A DNA stretch of 64,000 bases from Nyssa sinensis (Eukaryota > Streptophyta > Magnoliopsida > Cornales > Nyssaceae). A model generated the notes under the pieces. It was not told where the DNA came from. It made no database searches and saw only the letters and a list, made by a program, of their open reading frames with translations. A program made the position numbers and the translations under genes. Of this stretch, positions 48,431 through 61,040 are shown piece after piece (position 1 is the stretch's first letter; every line of letters starts with the position of its first letter). The stretch spans positions 60,690,688 to 60,754,687 of the forward strand of contig CM018031.1 of NCBI GenBank assembly GCA_008638375.1. Reading direction: 5' to 3'.

Positions 48431-50100
48431 TTTTGAAATAAAAAAAAAAATCAACTAGAACAAAGCCATCTTTCCTTTTCATCGACCTAAAACACCATGC
48501 TTGCCCACACCATTTTCTTGCAACATTCCCATCACTTCAACAAAAAGTAGAGAGAGAAAAGGATGCAAAGTTTCTATCAAGAAAATGAGAAAAAAATGCA
48601 AACAAATTTCTCTCTCACACTCACTCTAAATTTGTTAATCTTCAACCATGATCAATCTCATGTTCTCCTTGATCATCAGGTTTTCACTTGAGAAAGAGAG
48701 AAAGGGGATGGGGTGGTCAAGCAAATCAATTATATGGTGGTGATGGTCATGCCATCTCCTCACCAACACCACTGTTGTTAGATCTAAGTGCAGAAGCCAT
48801 CAGTTTCTTTGACTATGGTGGTTAAAAATGTTAAGGCATCCACCTTGAAAGTTTGAAAAAAAATGGACTTTAGGGGTTGGATAGATCTACTATTGGTGAC
48901 ATAGAAGGATGACCCGAATAAGCAAATGATCCTTGAAGCTTCGATAGATGATTCTGCAACAAACCAAAACAAACCCACAACGACAAAATTTGAAGTATTA
49001 TCAATTGTGACAAAGTTTTGGAGTGTGTGAGTGGGGGCAAGAATCCCCAAAACAGAGACTCACACCAATTATGAAATCAAATATCAAATCTGATGCATGA
49101 CTCTGGCTAAGGTGGATGGGTTGGATGGCGGCCCAAAAAAATTCTACAAGTAATTGGGTATGCCAACAATGACCAAATCAAGCACAAGTGGGGTTTTCAT
49201 GGTGATATAGAACAAGTGTGAAGGACAATCTCTTACAAGTTCTATGCCAAAGTTAATGGGGGACATCAATAAATAGAGTTGATTGGAAGCTGTATATTTT
49301 TTATTTTCTAGCAAAATATTGGTTAGAATATTAGGCATCAAGGTTTGTAATATATGTGAGAAGAGGGAAAAGATGAAAGATTTGGGGATTGGACTAGGCG
49401 TGATAAGGCCAGGTGAGGCAGGGCAAGGGTCTGTTGCTGGCAGTTCTGGATGCTGTGAACAGTACCGGTAAACAGTAACTTTGCTGTTTTGGGGGCTTTT
49501 TTGTGTCATCTAGGTTGCTATGATTGGATGGTTGAAGGGGTTGAGTGACTGGGCTGGTAAAAAAAGGGTTTTATCAGTGTAGAAAGTAGCTAATTCAGAT
49601 CCCACTGTATGGGTTTTTCTGCTTGGGATGTGAAGAGAATTAGAAAAGGAGGAAGATGAGAAGAAAAAGATATCTTATGCTTCACCTGGCAAAGATTAGG
49701 TCACATCACATAAATACAATATCAAATTACATCAATATTTATAGGCTGCTGCTTGTGCTACTCCAACTAGGATAATGACTCTAAACATAGCAAACTAGGA
49801 AATTTTAACTAATAAAAATATTCTAGACTAACTAGGACTCCAAATAGAACTCAAATAACATAACTTCATCTAAAATAAGACATGTACCACAACTATAGCC
49901 CATGTCCAGCAAATTTGAAAATTACCAAAAGGTCCAAAACACAACTGCCTCATAAAACTGGATAAAGTGCAAATAGATCTATCCGGCAGCAATCTAATAT
50001 AAGCTGATCATAAATATTGACTCATAAAACTACCACAGCCACTTTCCTTTGGATCGAAAAGACTTGTTGATCATCCTACAGGCTTGTTTTAGGTTTTTAA
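48431..50100. other. Unassigned repeat-like spacer
   Basis: No gene recognised. At 49430-49490 a stretch with gctgtgaacagtaccgg and a following cagtaac resembles 55830-55880. Both lie in otherwise unannotated, transcript-like sequence and may come from one dispersed repeat family. Confidence 0.35.
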
Positions 50101-50109
50101 CAAGGAAGG

Positions 50110-50337
50110 ATGAATTTCCAAGGAGGTGAATAGTCCTTATGGGGTGGCTTGTGGAGGTCTATAAGGAATGGAGCTGTTGACATCTTCCGATTCACAAAAT
50201 TCTAGATGGGTAATGGAGCAAAAGATAAGTTTTGGACGGATATTTGGAGAGGAGACTTGACTATAGAGGATAAGTATCCCAGCCTTTTTCAGCTTACCTC
50301 CAATCAGGATGCATAATGGCAAATTTTCTCTTATAAT

Positions 50338-50370
<33 letters not shown>

Positions 50371-51110
50371 GGGGTTGTTTGGCACCCAAATTTAGAAGCG
50401 AATTCCAAGATTGGGAATTATAGGAGGCTTTAAATCAGCTACTGTGTCATTTCAAGCCGGTTGCAGATAGAGAAGACCCATCAGATGGAGGGTGGATTCT
50501 AGGGGAAAGTTCACTGCCAGGTCATTCTATTTGGAGTTGGCTAGGGACTTCACATGGAAGGTAAACTGGCGTACCGAAGACCCTACAAAGGTGGCTTTCT
50601 TCTATTGGACATATCTTGGGGAGCAGTTCTAACGTTGGATAATCTTCAGAAGAGGGGTTTCAGATTGAGAACTGTTGTTATATGTGGCGACGAAAAGAAG
50701 AAACCATCAGCCATCTTTCCCTACATTGCTCGTTTGCAAGGGAGTTATGTTGTCTTTTGTATTCATTATTTGGACGTGCATGGGTCAGGCCAACAATAGT
50801 GGTGGAGTTCCTCAATGGTTGGCAAGGATGTCGTGTAAAAAGTAGAGTTAGGAAAATTTGAGACTTAGCACCATTGTGTCTTTATTCTATGGCATGAGAG
50901 AAATAGTAAGATTTTTGTTGGGAAAGATAAATCAGAAATTAGATTGAAAGATTTATTCTTGATTTTTGGGTAGTTGAATCTTAATTGGCTTGTATAGATT
51001 CTTTTGCAAAGTTTCGAGAGGTTTAAAGCCCTAGTTTGGAGCTGCCTTCTTGTAATGGGTTCTCCCCCCCCAGGCTATTTTAATGAAAATCAATTTTTTA
51101 AAAAAAAATC
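50110..51110 (+). mobile_element. 5'-truncated LINE fragment (zf-RVT region)
   Basis: Plus-strand coding relics in shifting frames: a MGNGAKDKFWTDIWRGDL-type stretch near 50205, then sense resembling the WKVNW...DPTKVAFFYW and LQKRGFRL parts of zf-RVT near 50560-50670. It ends with 3'UTR and an A run at about 51100-51109. A (GA)n and G14 run (50336-50375) interrupts it. No target duplication was found. Confidence 0.7.
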
Positions 51111-51309
51111 ATATTTGTTCAGCCACTCCACTAATATGGCACCACATGGCAGTGGCAGCATTATTTTGATGACAGTGACAATTAAATTGTATTCGAAAAA
51201 AATAATAGTAGATAGATTCAAAGTTTGAGATTTTCTTTTCATTTTTGATAAGAGACCCAATGAGAATTAAACTCCTCCATTTTTTCTGCCTTTATTTATT
51301 TTATTTTAT

Positions 51310-51329
51310 TTTTTAGATAAATGCATATA

Positions 51330-51364
<35 letters not shown>

Positions 51365-52435
51365 AAAAGCGCCCAAGGAGGATGAACCCATATTTACAAG
51401 GAAGAGGTCTCTACAAAATAGGCCTTAAAGACCCCAAAGTGCCTACATACCATTGTTGGGATTTTTTAACCCGAAAACAGAAGTAATCTCAAAAAACCGT
51501 CTTTGAAAACAAAAGGGGGATGTTCTTCCTGCTCAAAAACTCTCCTATTTCTTTCTCTCCAACTACAACATATCAAGCATAATGGCACCATCCTCCACAC
51601 CTTCTTAGCCTCCCCATTCACCCAACCTCCACTCAACAATGTAATAAATCCTTCAATGAAGCCAGCATAACCAAACATGGAGAACAAAAAGCACCAAGCA
51701 TCTCAAACCAATGGGTAATGAACAAGAAGGTGGTCATCACTTTCTTCCTCCCCTTGCACATGCAACACCTGTTAGCCATATGAAATCCCTCCCTTTGTAA
51801 GTTGTCCATAGTCAATATGGCCCCCCATGTCGCCTCCCAAGCAAAAAGGTAACCTTAGAAGGGACTAGGGAGTGCCGTATCCACCTCCAATGAAGTGACT
51901 CTCTTCTCTCCCCACCAATTCTTGATAAAAGGATTGAACCGTGAAAATCTTGGAATTGCCTACTTTCCAAACCAATGCATCTTCCTTTCCCAACACTACC
52001 ATGCATCTACCCAAAACCTCTAACATCCTAGTCACCTCCTCCATCTCCCAATCAAAGAAATTCCTCCTAAAATTTGGAGACTACACCCCTTCCCTTCCCA
52101 CCCAAGAATAACAGTCCACCACCCAATCTCTTTATCAAGAGCAATGTTGAACAAATTAGAAAACCCCTCTTTCAAATTCCCTTCCCCACACCAAATATCC
52201 TCCCGAATTTCTACCCTCACCCACTTCCAAGCAAGTATGCCACAAACCACAACCCAAGGCCCCTATAACTTCCTTGGGAAACCAACCCCTCTCTATGTCT
52301 CCATACTCTCATAATTCATCGAGACTACCACCTTCCAAAGAGCTAGATCTTCCGAACCATACCTCCATAACCACTAAACTAAGAATGCTTTGTCTAATAT
52401 CGTCAAGTTTTTTATTCCCAACCCATCACATAGAA
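51310..52435 (-). mobile_element. 5'-truncated LINE fragment (zf-RVT region)
   Basis: Minus-strand relics run from about 52435 (GLGIKNL-type and WLWRYG-type stretches) through WRWIRHSLVPSKVTFLL near 51890, and TMDNLQREGFHMANRCCMCKG near 51790 with its zinc-knuckle cysteines, to the C-terminal LCCSWRERNRRVFE-like stretch near 51550. The 3' end abuts an (AT)n at about 51331-51362. Frames are broken. Confidence 0.75.
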
Positions 52436-52454
52436 CTGTGAATTCATGTTCATA

Positions 52455-52534
52455 TATATATATATATATATATAAATAGGTAAGTAACCCTTGAGGTGAG
52501 ATATTAGTTCATATATATATATATATATATATAT
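52455..52534. repeat. Pair of (AT)n microsatellites
   Basis: Two at runs (about 52455-52474 and 52513-52534), each preceded by gttcatatata, separated by about 40 bp. They look like a small local duplication at the LINE 5' edge. 52540-52985 holds no recognised gene. Confidence 0.75.
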
Positions 52535-52986
52535 TGTACTTGTAGTTGTATAAGCAGGAGGAGGAAATAATTTGAGAGATAAGAGATGGGATTGTAGAGA
52601 GTATCGGGTTACTAAAATGAACATAACAATTTGTGCTGAACGTGGTGGCAGGTTGCAACACACAGCAAAAATGGATGGACTACTGAAACAGGTATGGGCC
52701 TTGGCAGCAATGCTCATTGGTCACCGCTGTGGTGGTGTGAAGTGTGCAGAAATACTTGATTCTTTGCAGTTAGGGTTGGTTGTGGTGAGGATTGGGGTCG
52801 TGGGCGAAAGGGAAGGTTGGTTACAATTTGGGTGGTCATCATAGATGGAGGGGACAGTCGAGGTAAATTACATCTCAATGAGTTACAATTTGAGTTAAAA
52901 TTAATGCATGGAATATGAGTTAAAAACAAATCTCAATTACTGAATTAACTCTTTTTTTTCATATTTCATTTCATCATCGCATTGAG

Positions 52987-53094
52987 GTTTTTTTTTATAG
53001 GTAAATCACACACAAACGCACACTTTGCCTCTTAAGAGGACTTGAACTCTCAACCTCCCATATGAAAAGATGGAGGAGATACCAACTAAGTTAG
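52987..53094 (-). repeat. SINE, family ending ttacctataaaa (copy 3)
   Basis: Minus strand: A-box-like taacttagttggta, B box gagagttcaagtcc, then a gtgtgtg stretch and gatttacctataaaaaaa. Same architecture as copies at 29791 and 54425. Confidence 0.72.
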
Positions 53095-53164
53095 AACTTG
53101 TTGGTCATCGCATTAAGGTTATAATTGGGAATTCATGTGTATAATGAAGGGCATAATTGAGCTT

Positions 53165-53875
53165 GCATTCATCAACAATTTTCAATGTGGGCCTATAAGA
53201 GGGTGAGAGATATGATGGCGTGGAAGAAGGATAGAAACAACAAATATTCTAATCTTATTACAGGGATATGGATAAAAGAGGTGAATGGAAGCTTTCTGTG
53301 AAAAGTAATTTGGTGCACAAAAGTTCCTTTGAAGGCAGCCTTTTTTGAATGTACTGTTGCATGGGGTAGCAATTCCAACTATGGGTAATCTTAAGAAGCG
53401 GGGATTCCATTTGGCAGGAAGGTGGTGTATGTGCCTTAATAGTGAAGAGACCATAAATCACCTCTTCCTTCATTGTCCATTTGTAAGGGAAGTGGGGGAT
53501 TTGTTGTTCTTTTTGCTTGGATGTTATTGGGTGATACCTTCTTTGGGCGGATATTTTTGAAAGGGTGCTTAAGAGGTGGTGGGAGAAAAAGGAGGAGAGG
53601 GTGGAGGATAATCCCCGTATGCTTGTTTTGGTGTATTTGGAAGGAGATGAGTCGGCATTTTTTTAAGGGGAAATGATGACAATGTGTAGATTGATTCCAA
53701 ATATCATTTTTTGAAAACTTAATACTTACTGATGCACACCTCCTATGTTTATAGTTTTGTAATTTTTTTGGAAAATACGAGGTTCTAACTGTTTGTCGAG
53801 TTTCCTTTTATGTACATGGGTTTGCCCCCTTTTGGCAGTTTCATATAATACATTACTTGTCCAAAAAAAATAAAA
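53165..53875 (+). mobile_element. 5'-truncated LINE fragment (zf-RVT region)
   Basis: Plus-strand relic: a K-VPLKAAFFECTVAWG-type stretch near 53320, NLKKRGFHLAGRWCMCLNSEETINHLFLHCPF near 53390-53480 with the zinc-knuckle Cys/His residues, then WRIIPVCLFWCIWKE near 53610. It ends cattacttgtccaaaaaaaa at about 53850-53870, the local LINE tail signature. Confidence 0.8.
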
Positions 53876-54424
53876 AATAGAACATGACCTTAGCAAAAAC
53901 TGTTAAGGCTTCCAACATGCATGCCAAAAGATGGGGAATCTGTTACTCAAAAACCTTGAATCAGGAGAAACTTATCAAAAGAGGGGAAAAAATGAAATTA
54001 AGGGAAGTATTTGTATTTTCTCAAACAAGAGGGATGCCTCTATATCATATACCTAAGGAAAGCTAATTGTAGTTTATCCTATGATTTAAGTTTGGTCATT
54101 GCTATACATATAATTCATTAAGTTTCATGTATGATCAACTCATCAGTAATTCTTTAGGTTAAAAATTCAGTTAAATGCTTCTTCAATAGTATGAACTATA
54201 CTCAACTATATTTTCGAATTAAAAAAAAAAATACACCACTATGTTCATGAACTTCAGAAAACAATGTACACATGCACCGATGATTATGTATATTCATTCA
54301 TTTGTTTCATTCTTTTCTTAGATTGTATGTGATATAAATAATTGTAGCCTATGCATCTGAACAACCCATCAATCACTATTTTAGTTTATACATTCAAATA
54401 AATGCTTCTTCAATTACACCAAGA

Positions 54425-54535
54425 AGCTCTATAGCTTGATTGGTATCTGCAACACATCCCCATATGAGAGGTTGAGGATTCAAGTCCCCTTAAAGGACAA
54501 AGTGTGTGTGTGTGTGTGTGATTTACCTATAAAGA
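54425..54535 (+). repeat. SINE, family ending ttacctataaa (copy 4)
   Basis: A-box-like tagcttgattggta, B box gaggattcaagtcccc, a (gt)n stretch (54506-54521), and the tail gatttacctataaag. Best-preserved plus-strand copy of the family. Confidence 0.75.
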
Positions 54536-55041
54536 TTTGCTTCTTCAATTACATTTATGATTTTAAAAAACCATATACATGTGCACCACTTGTATTCATG
54601 TGACGATTTTGTTCTTGCATTGTTTTCAGGACTTTCATAGATTCTATATGCTATAAATAATTGTAATATATGCGCACAAATTTTAATGCCCATTAGCACG
54701 TATTCTTTCATTTTGACATCATCATAATACTATGTCGTAAAAATTCATATAATGTACGCAATTAATTCTATACTCGGTAAGTTCTGCTTTATGTTATCAA
54801 GTAACTCCAAACCTCATTAAACAGTCAAAAAATTCTATAACACAAACCATTCAAAACCTTCTGTTTTCCATCACACCAAAATATCTTTCAAAATGAGAAT
54901 TTTCTAAAAAAAAATTAAACCATGAATTCACTTCAATTTTCACAATACACTACTACTTTCATTCCTATCCTGATTAAAATAGATTATGTGACACCAAAGG
55001 AGCAAACTTACATATTTAAGTGACAGGCATCCACCTTGCAT

Positions 55042-58000
55042 TCAACTGGTGGAAGGAAGGTAGACCCTAATAGTATCTTTCATGGTGACTTTCCTCCTGC
55101 AGGTAGGGCATTTATTCTGAGAGGCTATGGCAGCTTTAATGCAACCCTTACAGAAAATGTGACCACACTTCGTTGACATCTCCTCTACTAATGGGCCCAT
55201 GCAAACTGGACAGTTGAAGGTAGGCTCCTTCGATGGTGGTGGAGGCGGTGGTGGTGGTGGTGGCATCGGGGGTGACACCACACTCCGTACATTATCTCTC
55301 TGTCATTGAATGTAAACAATAAATTCGTATTAATCATAACAAATAACACATACAAGTGCAGGGGAGGCAAGTTTTACCAGTACATTTCAGCTTCAAAAAC
55401 CATTCATGAATTGCATTTTCTTTGTAAATTTTTTATAAGTGATTCTTTCTTTCTCTAATGGTTTATCAACAGGTTAAAAAATTTAATGTGACTCGAACAC
55501 TACAACATTTGTACAAAATCGAAAGAGTCCCTGTTAGTTAGAACATCTCATCTATTAATATGAATCCAGGGCCAAGGTTGGTCTCCAACTTGATCCCTTC
55601 CATTTAATATACATGTGAATACCTTTCCTACTCTTACACTAAAAATCAAAATGAGAATAAAAGAGTAAATCAACTTTATAACTTCCCTAATGTAGGAAGG
55701 AACCTTAACGTGGGTAATCAAGGTCACCGTATGATCAATTATGGTGGCTTATGGCTTTAGGTTCAACATGAAAGGATTAGGGTTGGTTAGGCATCGAATT
55801 GGAAGATGATTAGTAGAGTTTCAAGGTGTGTTCTTCCGCTGTGAACAGTAGCAACCGGAGAGCAGTAACATGGTTTCTTAATGGTTTTTGAGCTTGATAG
55901 GGCTTGTGGATCAAAGGCTAGGGGTTTTGGTGGGCTGATTATAGCTTATAATTGATCACAATAGTGTAGAAACTTTTAAGTAAGAAGAAAGACAAGGAAG
56001 AAGGAAAATGATAAAGCCTTAGGTCTCTCTAAGGCCTCCTAGGAATCTCACCTTGAAGAAATTAATGGAGTCTCAACATTAAAAGATAGAAAAAAAAAAT
56101 CTGCAAAGAAATCATATGGATAAAAAGTGATGCTACTGTCTATATAGAATCGTTCCTTGAATAGAAGTAGAAGCTTTCCTTCAAAACTAAAGATGTCCTA
56201 AATGCTACTAGACAAAGAACATTATAAAATAAATAAGACTCTTGTCACTTCCCAACAAGTACAGGACCAAACAAAACTCATAACCAAACACCTAATAAAA
56301 CTAGCTCTCGATCATGTGATTAGTGATAACAATTGTGCAACCCAATGGACCATTTGTGGAGCCCACACAAATGATCCTCTTTTTTCTTCTTTTCCAGGCA
56401 TGTACTCTAACGTGCCAATCTTTGTTTTTTTTATATATTTTGATTAGTGTACTCTTAAGGTGCCAATAGCCATCAAATCAGATTCTTTTTCCTTTCTTTT
56501 TCCTTTTTTATTTTTGTCCATCAATGCAGTTTCTTAATTGATAGTCTCTATTTTTCTCTCTCTACATAAAATGTGCATTGTGCATGCATCAAATCTATTG
56601 TACTATGATGCAAAGATATCAACATTGAAGATTAATGCACTAGTTACACACAACACCACAAGCACCAACATTGTAATTTACAAGTTATAGTGTTGCAGGT
56701 GAGGAGGTCAAGGATATATATATATAAATTCAGTAAAGACAGCTTGCTAAACAGAAACAATTATACAACAATCTTGAATCTACTAATTCGAAAATCATTC
56801 TCACAAAAATCAGTGAGATTTTAAAAAAAAAAAAGTAAGCATAATTATACAAAATAACCACATATTCACTGAATGCATGACACAAGCATAATAGACAACC
56901 ATGAACCATTCTCACGAAAATCAGTGGGATAAAAAAAAAGTGATACTGAAATCAAATACAAAATTAGGGATAGACGGGAAAAAAAAAAAAATCATCTGTA
57001 CTTGTTGCAGCAGAGAGCCAGAGAATTGAGACTGAGGTAAAGGAACCAAAAAAAAAAAAAAAGGTTCAGACTTCTGCCTCCAAGCAATAGAAGAAAAAAA
57101 TTCATCAGAAGAAGAAGAAGAAGAAGAGGAGAGCCAGAGTTGTTGCAGGTTGCAACAAATAAGAAGAAGAGCAGAGCCAGAGTTGTTGCAAGCAAGGTTG
57201 TTAAAATCGGGATCCTACAATGGATCGATGGGAGGGTCCACAGGATCGGATCGTACCATCGGATTGAGAATCGTAAGATTCTACAAAATGAGAAAACTAA
57301 TACCAACTAATATTTTTGCATCTTAAGAATCCTTAAGATTTAACTAAAATAGTAGAATTAGTATTAAATAAAATAGTTATTTTACTCGGCTATGAAAGGC
57401 TTTATAACAAAATTTATGATATAGGAAAAGCTCTAAGATCTATATATTATAAGAGATCAATTGGTTCAAAATAAACTTATTAAATTTTTGTGTAATATGT
57501 GTAAGAGAGAGAGGAGGAGGGAGAGAAGCTAATTAGCCTACAATACTTTTTTGAAATGGCAATATCGGGCCATACTAGTCATAATAAAGAGTTAGATGAC
57601 TTAAATTAACTAGTACAACTGTTGACTAGTTTAAAGCAAATTAAAAGAGTTATTCAAGAAGTAAAAACGTGAGTAAATTTTGACATAATTGTCTTACTTA
57701 AGATATTTAAGTAAATCTTGGTATTTATTTTATAATAGTATTATGGTCTCAGGTTGTCACTTATCAAAGACACATGCAAAAATAACATTATAGGGCTATA
57801 TTGTAGGATCGTTAAAATCGGTAGAATCGGGAGTCAACTGGGGATTCTATTGATTTTATAGAGATTTCATAAACTCCTACCCTTTAGGAATTTTTTATAA
57901 GATCCGGAATCGATTTTGTATATTTGGGTCGTAAAATGGTAGGATCGTAAGATCCGGATCGATATTTTAACAACCATGGTTGCAAGTTGCAGCTAAAAAT

Positions 58001-59338
58001 AAAAGTCAGAAAAGAAAAAAAAAAAAAGAATGAGAGGAAGATAGAGAAGCTAGAAGAAGAGAGGAAGATAACAAACCTGCCTCATGAACGTCATCTAAAA
58101 TGTTTCCAGGCTACTGAAATCAAAATACACCACCGTTGAAATGCAGCTTCGAGCCTTCGACCGAGGGGAACAACAGATCACAGAGAAAGCAGCTGAAATG
58201 CGTTCTCTTGTTTTTGCCCTAAACCCCTGATGATTTTATGACTAAAGAATCATTTTAGGGCTAAAAATATGAATTATCGGGCCTTGTATTGCTGCTAGAT
58301 AAGTGGGCCTAAGCAACCCAAGGGGCCCGAGTCTTAAAAGGCCCAAAAAAAATCAGAAACAGGGTTTCCAAATCTGGATCGGTAGGATCGCACTATGGAT
58401 AGGGATCCCACGATCCTGTGCGATCCGGATCGAGATTCAAAACAACTATAAAAGGCTGCAATTTTGCAAGCGATCCGGATCGTTTTGATGAAATTGGATC
58501 GTACGATCCGGATCGCAATTTTAACAACCATGGCTCCTACCTCATGTCATATCTAAACTGGTCTAACCCAACATGCTTACCAAAGCAACCCAAAACCTGT
58601 TGAATAAGGTTAACATATTTCTTACACCAGCTCAAATATCAAGAATGTGTCAAGCTGTGAATTTAAGTGTAAAAGGTGGTCTAATCCTTGTATCTTACTA
58701 AGGAACCAAGGAAATATTTGAGTCATCAAAGTTCCAAAATTATTCTTCTATACACTAGGAAAAACTGAAGTGCGTATGTAACATAGAACACCCAATATTC
58801 GTGCTTCAGAAACAAAGATAAGAAAGTACTTTGAGGGGACTTATAGCATACTAAATATATATACCCCTCCTTAACTAAATAACCCTGTTGGGTAAGCGCC
58901 TGACACACCCTGTTTCCATAAACACGTCAAGCCATATTCAAAACTATCACAGTAGCAAACAACACGTTTCAAAATGCCTCAACTCAGAAATTGCCTATAT
59001 GGTAAAAATCCTTAGATAAATATTAGTAGGCCAGTAGTAGTCAACCAAACCAGCAAAAAATAGGCAAGACAATTATTATAAATTTCAACAAATTATGAAA
59101 CCAATCTAGCACATAAAACTTAAAGGGGAATACATCATATAACACAAAAAGAAACTTTAACTATTACCGTAGAGTAGCTACTGCCTTCCAAGTTTATGTA
59201 AAGGTCACAATTTATAATTGTTTGGTTTGAAGAAACTCTTCTACGCTTGTTGCGATTATTCGGAGTCAGCCTAGATGTCCGTTCTTCTGCAATAGTTAAG
59301 ACTCGAATCTGATTTAAAATAGATAGATAGATAGATAG

Positions 59339-59378
<40 letters not shown>

Positions 59379-60407
59379 CATAAGCTACACTAATAATATG
59401 GAAGACTACGACAATATATGGAATCCTCTAATTAAAACAAGTTAATGGATGAAAATGACCACTAACCACTTTGTTGCAAAGACAATAATGCAAACAACAG
59501 AAAGGTTAATAATTTACAACATGCTCTACCTCAGTATCAACAGTTGGTCGAATTCCCAACAAAGAGACCAACTTGCGGAAAGTATGTCTCTCCAGCCAGC
59601 AAGTAGTGGAACGTGTCTGAAAGGTTATCTTGCAATTGAAATAACTAAAGCAAAGAGAGTTTGCTCAAATTATGAATTTTAACTGATGTATTAGAAATTC
59701 TTGGGTTTAACTGCTACCCAAGGAATAAGGAATTTAGACATACAGCTCAAAGCTGAAATGAGTTTTTCCAAATGAAATTTCCATCCAACCACTAATGAGC
59801 CTAAGGTACACAGTTGAAAAGGCTTTTAAAAAAAATCTACAGATAACTTGAAATAGTGGGAAAATTAATGATATTGTTCAAAGCTTCAAAATATGAAACG
59901 AGAATAGAACACAAAGTCAACATTAAACAGAGCAATCTATAGAAGACTGCCACAAAGAGACATACAAAGACAACAGGTATGAACATGATAAGTAAAGAAA
60001 AAGTTGAATTACCCGAATCTACATCAACTACAACAGCCCTTCCATGATTCCTTCTGGAATTGTTTTTAGCCTGACAAGAAATTGAATAGAATTAACAAAA
60101 ATATGACTAAACAACACATACCAAACACAATTGTAAAAACTAAAAGCAAACATACTTCTGCAAAAGCCCTAGGGGAAGATATAATAACATCATCATCAAA
60201 CGCCTCGACGTCAATTGGTGCCAGTGGTATAGGCAACCCTTGTTGGCCAGCTTCTGCATCCTGAGAGGCAGCATTGGCTGAAGTCCCTTCTTGATCGTGG
60301 TTCTCACTTGGTAGCACATTGAGGTCTACATCTAGTGCCATCCTCCTCCGACGAGAATTCCTCACATACCCTTTTAGGGGAGGTCCCCTTAACCCCCGGG
60401 TGCTCAT
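55042..60407 (-). CDS. Small C3HC4 RING-finger E3 ubiquitin ligase
   Basis: Four coding exons on the minus strand, 60407-60156, 60070-60013, 59286-59168 and 55299-55042, with GT-AG borders and matching phases, join to 228 aa. The N-terminus has a basic patch (RNSRRRR) and a short LDVDLNVLP motif; exon 3 has another basic patch (NKRRRV), a likely nuclear signal. A run of ten prolines (about 156-165) precedes the RING: Cys173, Cys176, Cys188, His190, Cys193, Cys196, Cys207 and Cys210, a complete C3HC4 set binding two zinc ions. The layout matches the Arabidopsis At5g48655/At3g07200 group, resembling animal RNF4, but I see no clear SUMO-interacting motif beyond DDDVIISSP. Intron 3 is 3.9 kb and contains a hAT-like element. 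An untranslated first exon may lie near 62749. Confidence 0.93.
57193..57978. mobile_element. hAT-type non-autonomous element with perfect 8-bp duplication
   Basis: A 786-bp element beginning caaggttgttaaaatcgg and ending with the inverse, tattttaacaaccatg. A perfect 8-bp direct repeat, gttgcaag, flanks it (57185-57192 and 57979-57986), the hAT signature, as are the CA..G ends. Subterminal regions are rich in ggatcg/cgatcc words. No transposase. It lies in intron 3 of the RING gene. Confidence 0.82.
58340..58532. mobile_element. Truncated relative of the hAT-type element
   Basis: Dense cgatccggatcg words and a right end cgcaattttaacaaccatg match the terminus at 57978. No left terminus or duplication was found, so it seems to be a one-ended remnant. 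It lies 360 bp from the intact element. Confidence 0.6.
59318..59378. repeat. Compound microsatellite (ATAG)n(AT)n(AG)n
   Basis: A pure compound repeat about 30 bp upstream, in gene sense, of the RING gene's exon 3 acceptor. Confidence 0.85.
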
Positions 60408-60825
60408 GCTGTCATAATTTGTTTCCTATTCGTTTAACAACCCTAATCATGCAAAAAGGAAGTTTCTCATGAGCCCATCTTTAGCTTAAAATATAAAACT
60501 TTTTCTTAATTTCATGTAGTTTCAAACCCAAGCACTATAGGACTGCATCAAAACACTGTTTTTCCTCCCATTAGCTACAGATATAAGATTCCATTTTTAA
60601 CCTAAAATATCAGATTTTGTCTTAGATTCATAGTTTCTAACCCAGACCGTACAGAAAATTTGCATGAAATGACATTAACATTGTTTAGATCATAACATTC
60701 ATTTTTCCTTTAAAATCCTAAACTTTCAACCTAAGATACTCTGACATAGCACCAACCCCAAAAACAAAAAAGAAAAAAAAGAAACTCTGATATAGCATAC
60801 CATCAAGGGTTAACTTGAATGGTAT

Positions 60826-61040
60826 CCAATGTTTAAAAAACCAGACCGGACCAGCCAGTCGGACCAGAAAAAAGGTCCAAATTCCGGTTGGTCTAAAATA
60901 ATAAAACCGTTTAATAATAAAAACCGCCTTTTTTAACTAAACCATTTAAACCAGCAGTTGAACCGCAGGTTTAATCAGGACCATTAGCAGTTTTGTATAA
61001 CCGTCCAATTCAATTAATAATATTTTAACTCAGTTCCAAG
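60826..61040. repeat. Repeat rich in ccggtt / aaccgg words
   Basis: The stretch is dense in accgga, ccggtt and ttaaacc words, resembling the interior of the element at 28976. No clear termini were seen. It is probably a remnant of a hAT-like miniature element upstream of the RING gene's coding start. Confidence 0.35.

Noticed and set aside
52572..52844. A 90-codon plus-strand frame next to AT microsatellites
   Set aside because: No family recognised, Gly/Val-rich low-information sequence between LINE fragments, and no splice context.
54425..54535. A tRNA gene, suggested by the A-box and B-box motifs
   Set aside because: There is no cloverleaf with proper acceptor and anticodon stems, and the same unit with a shared tail recurs elsewhere, as a SINE does.
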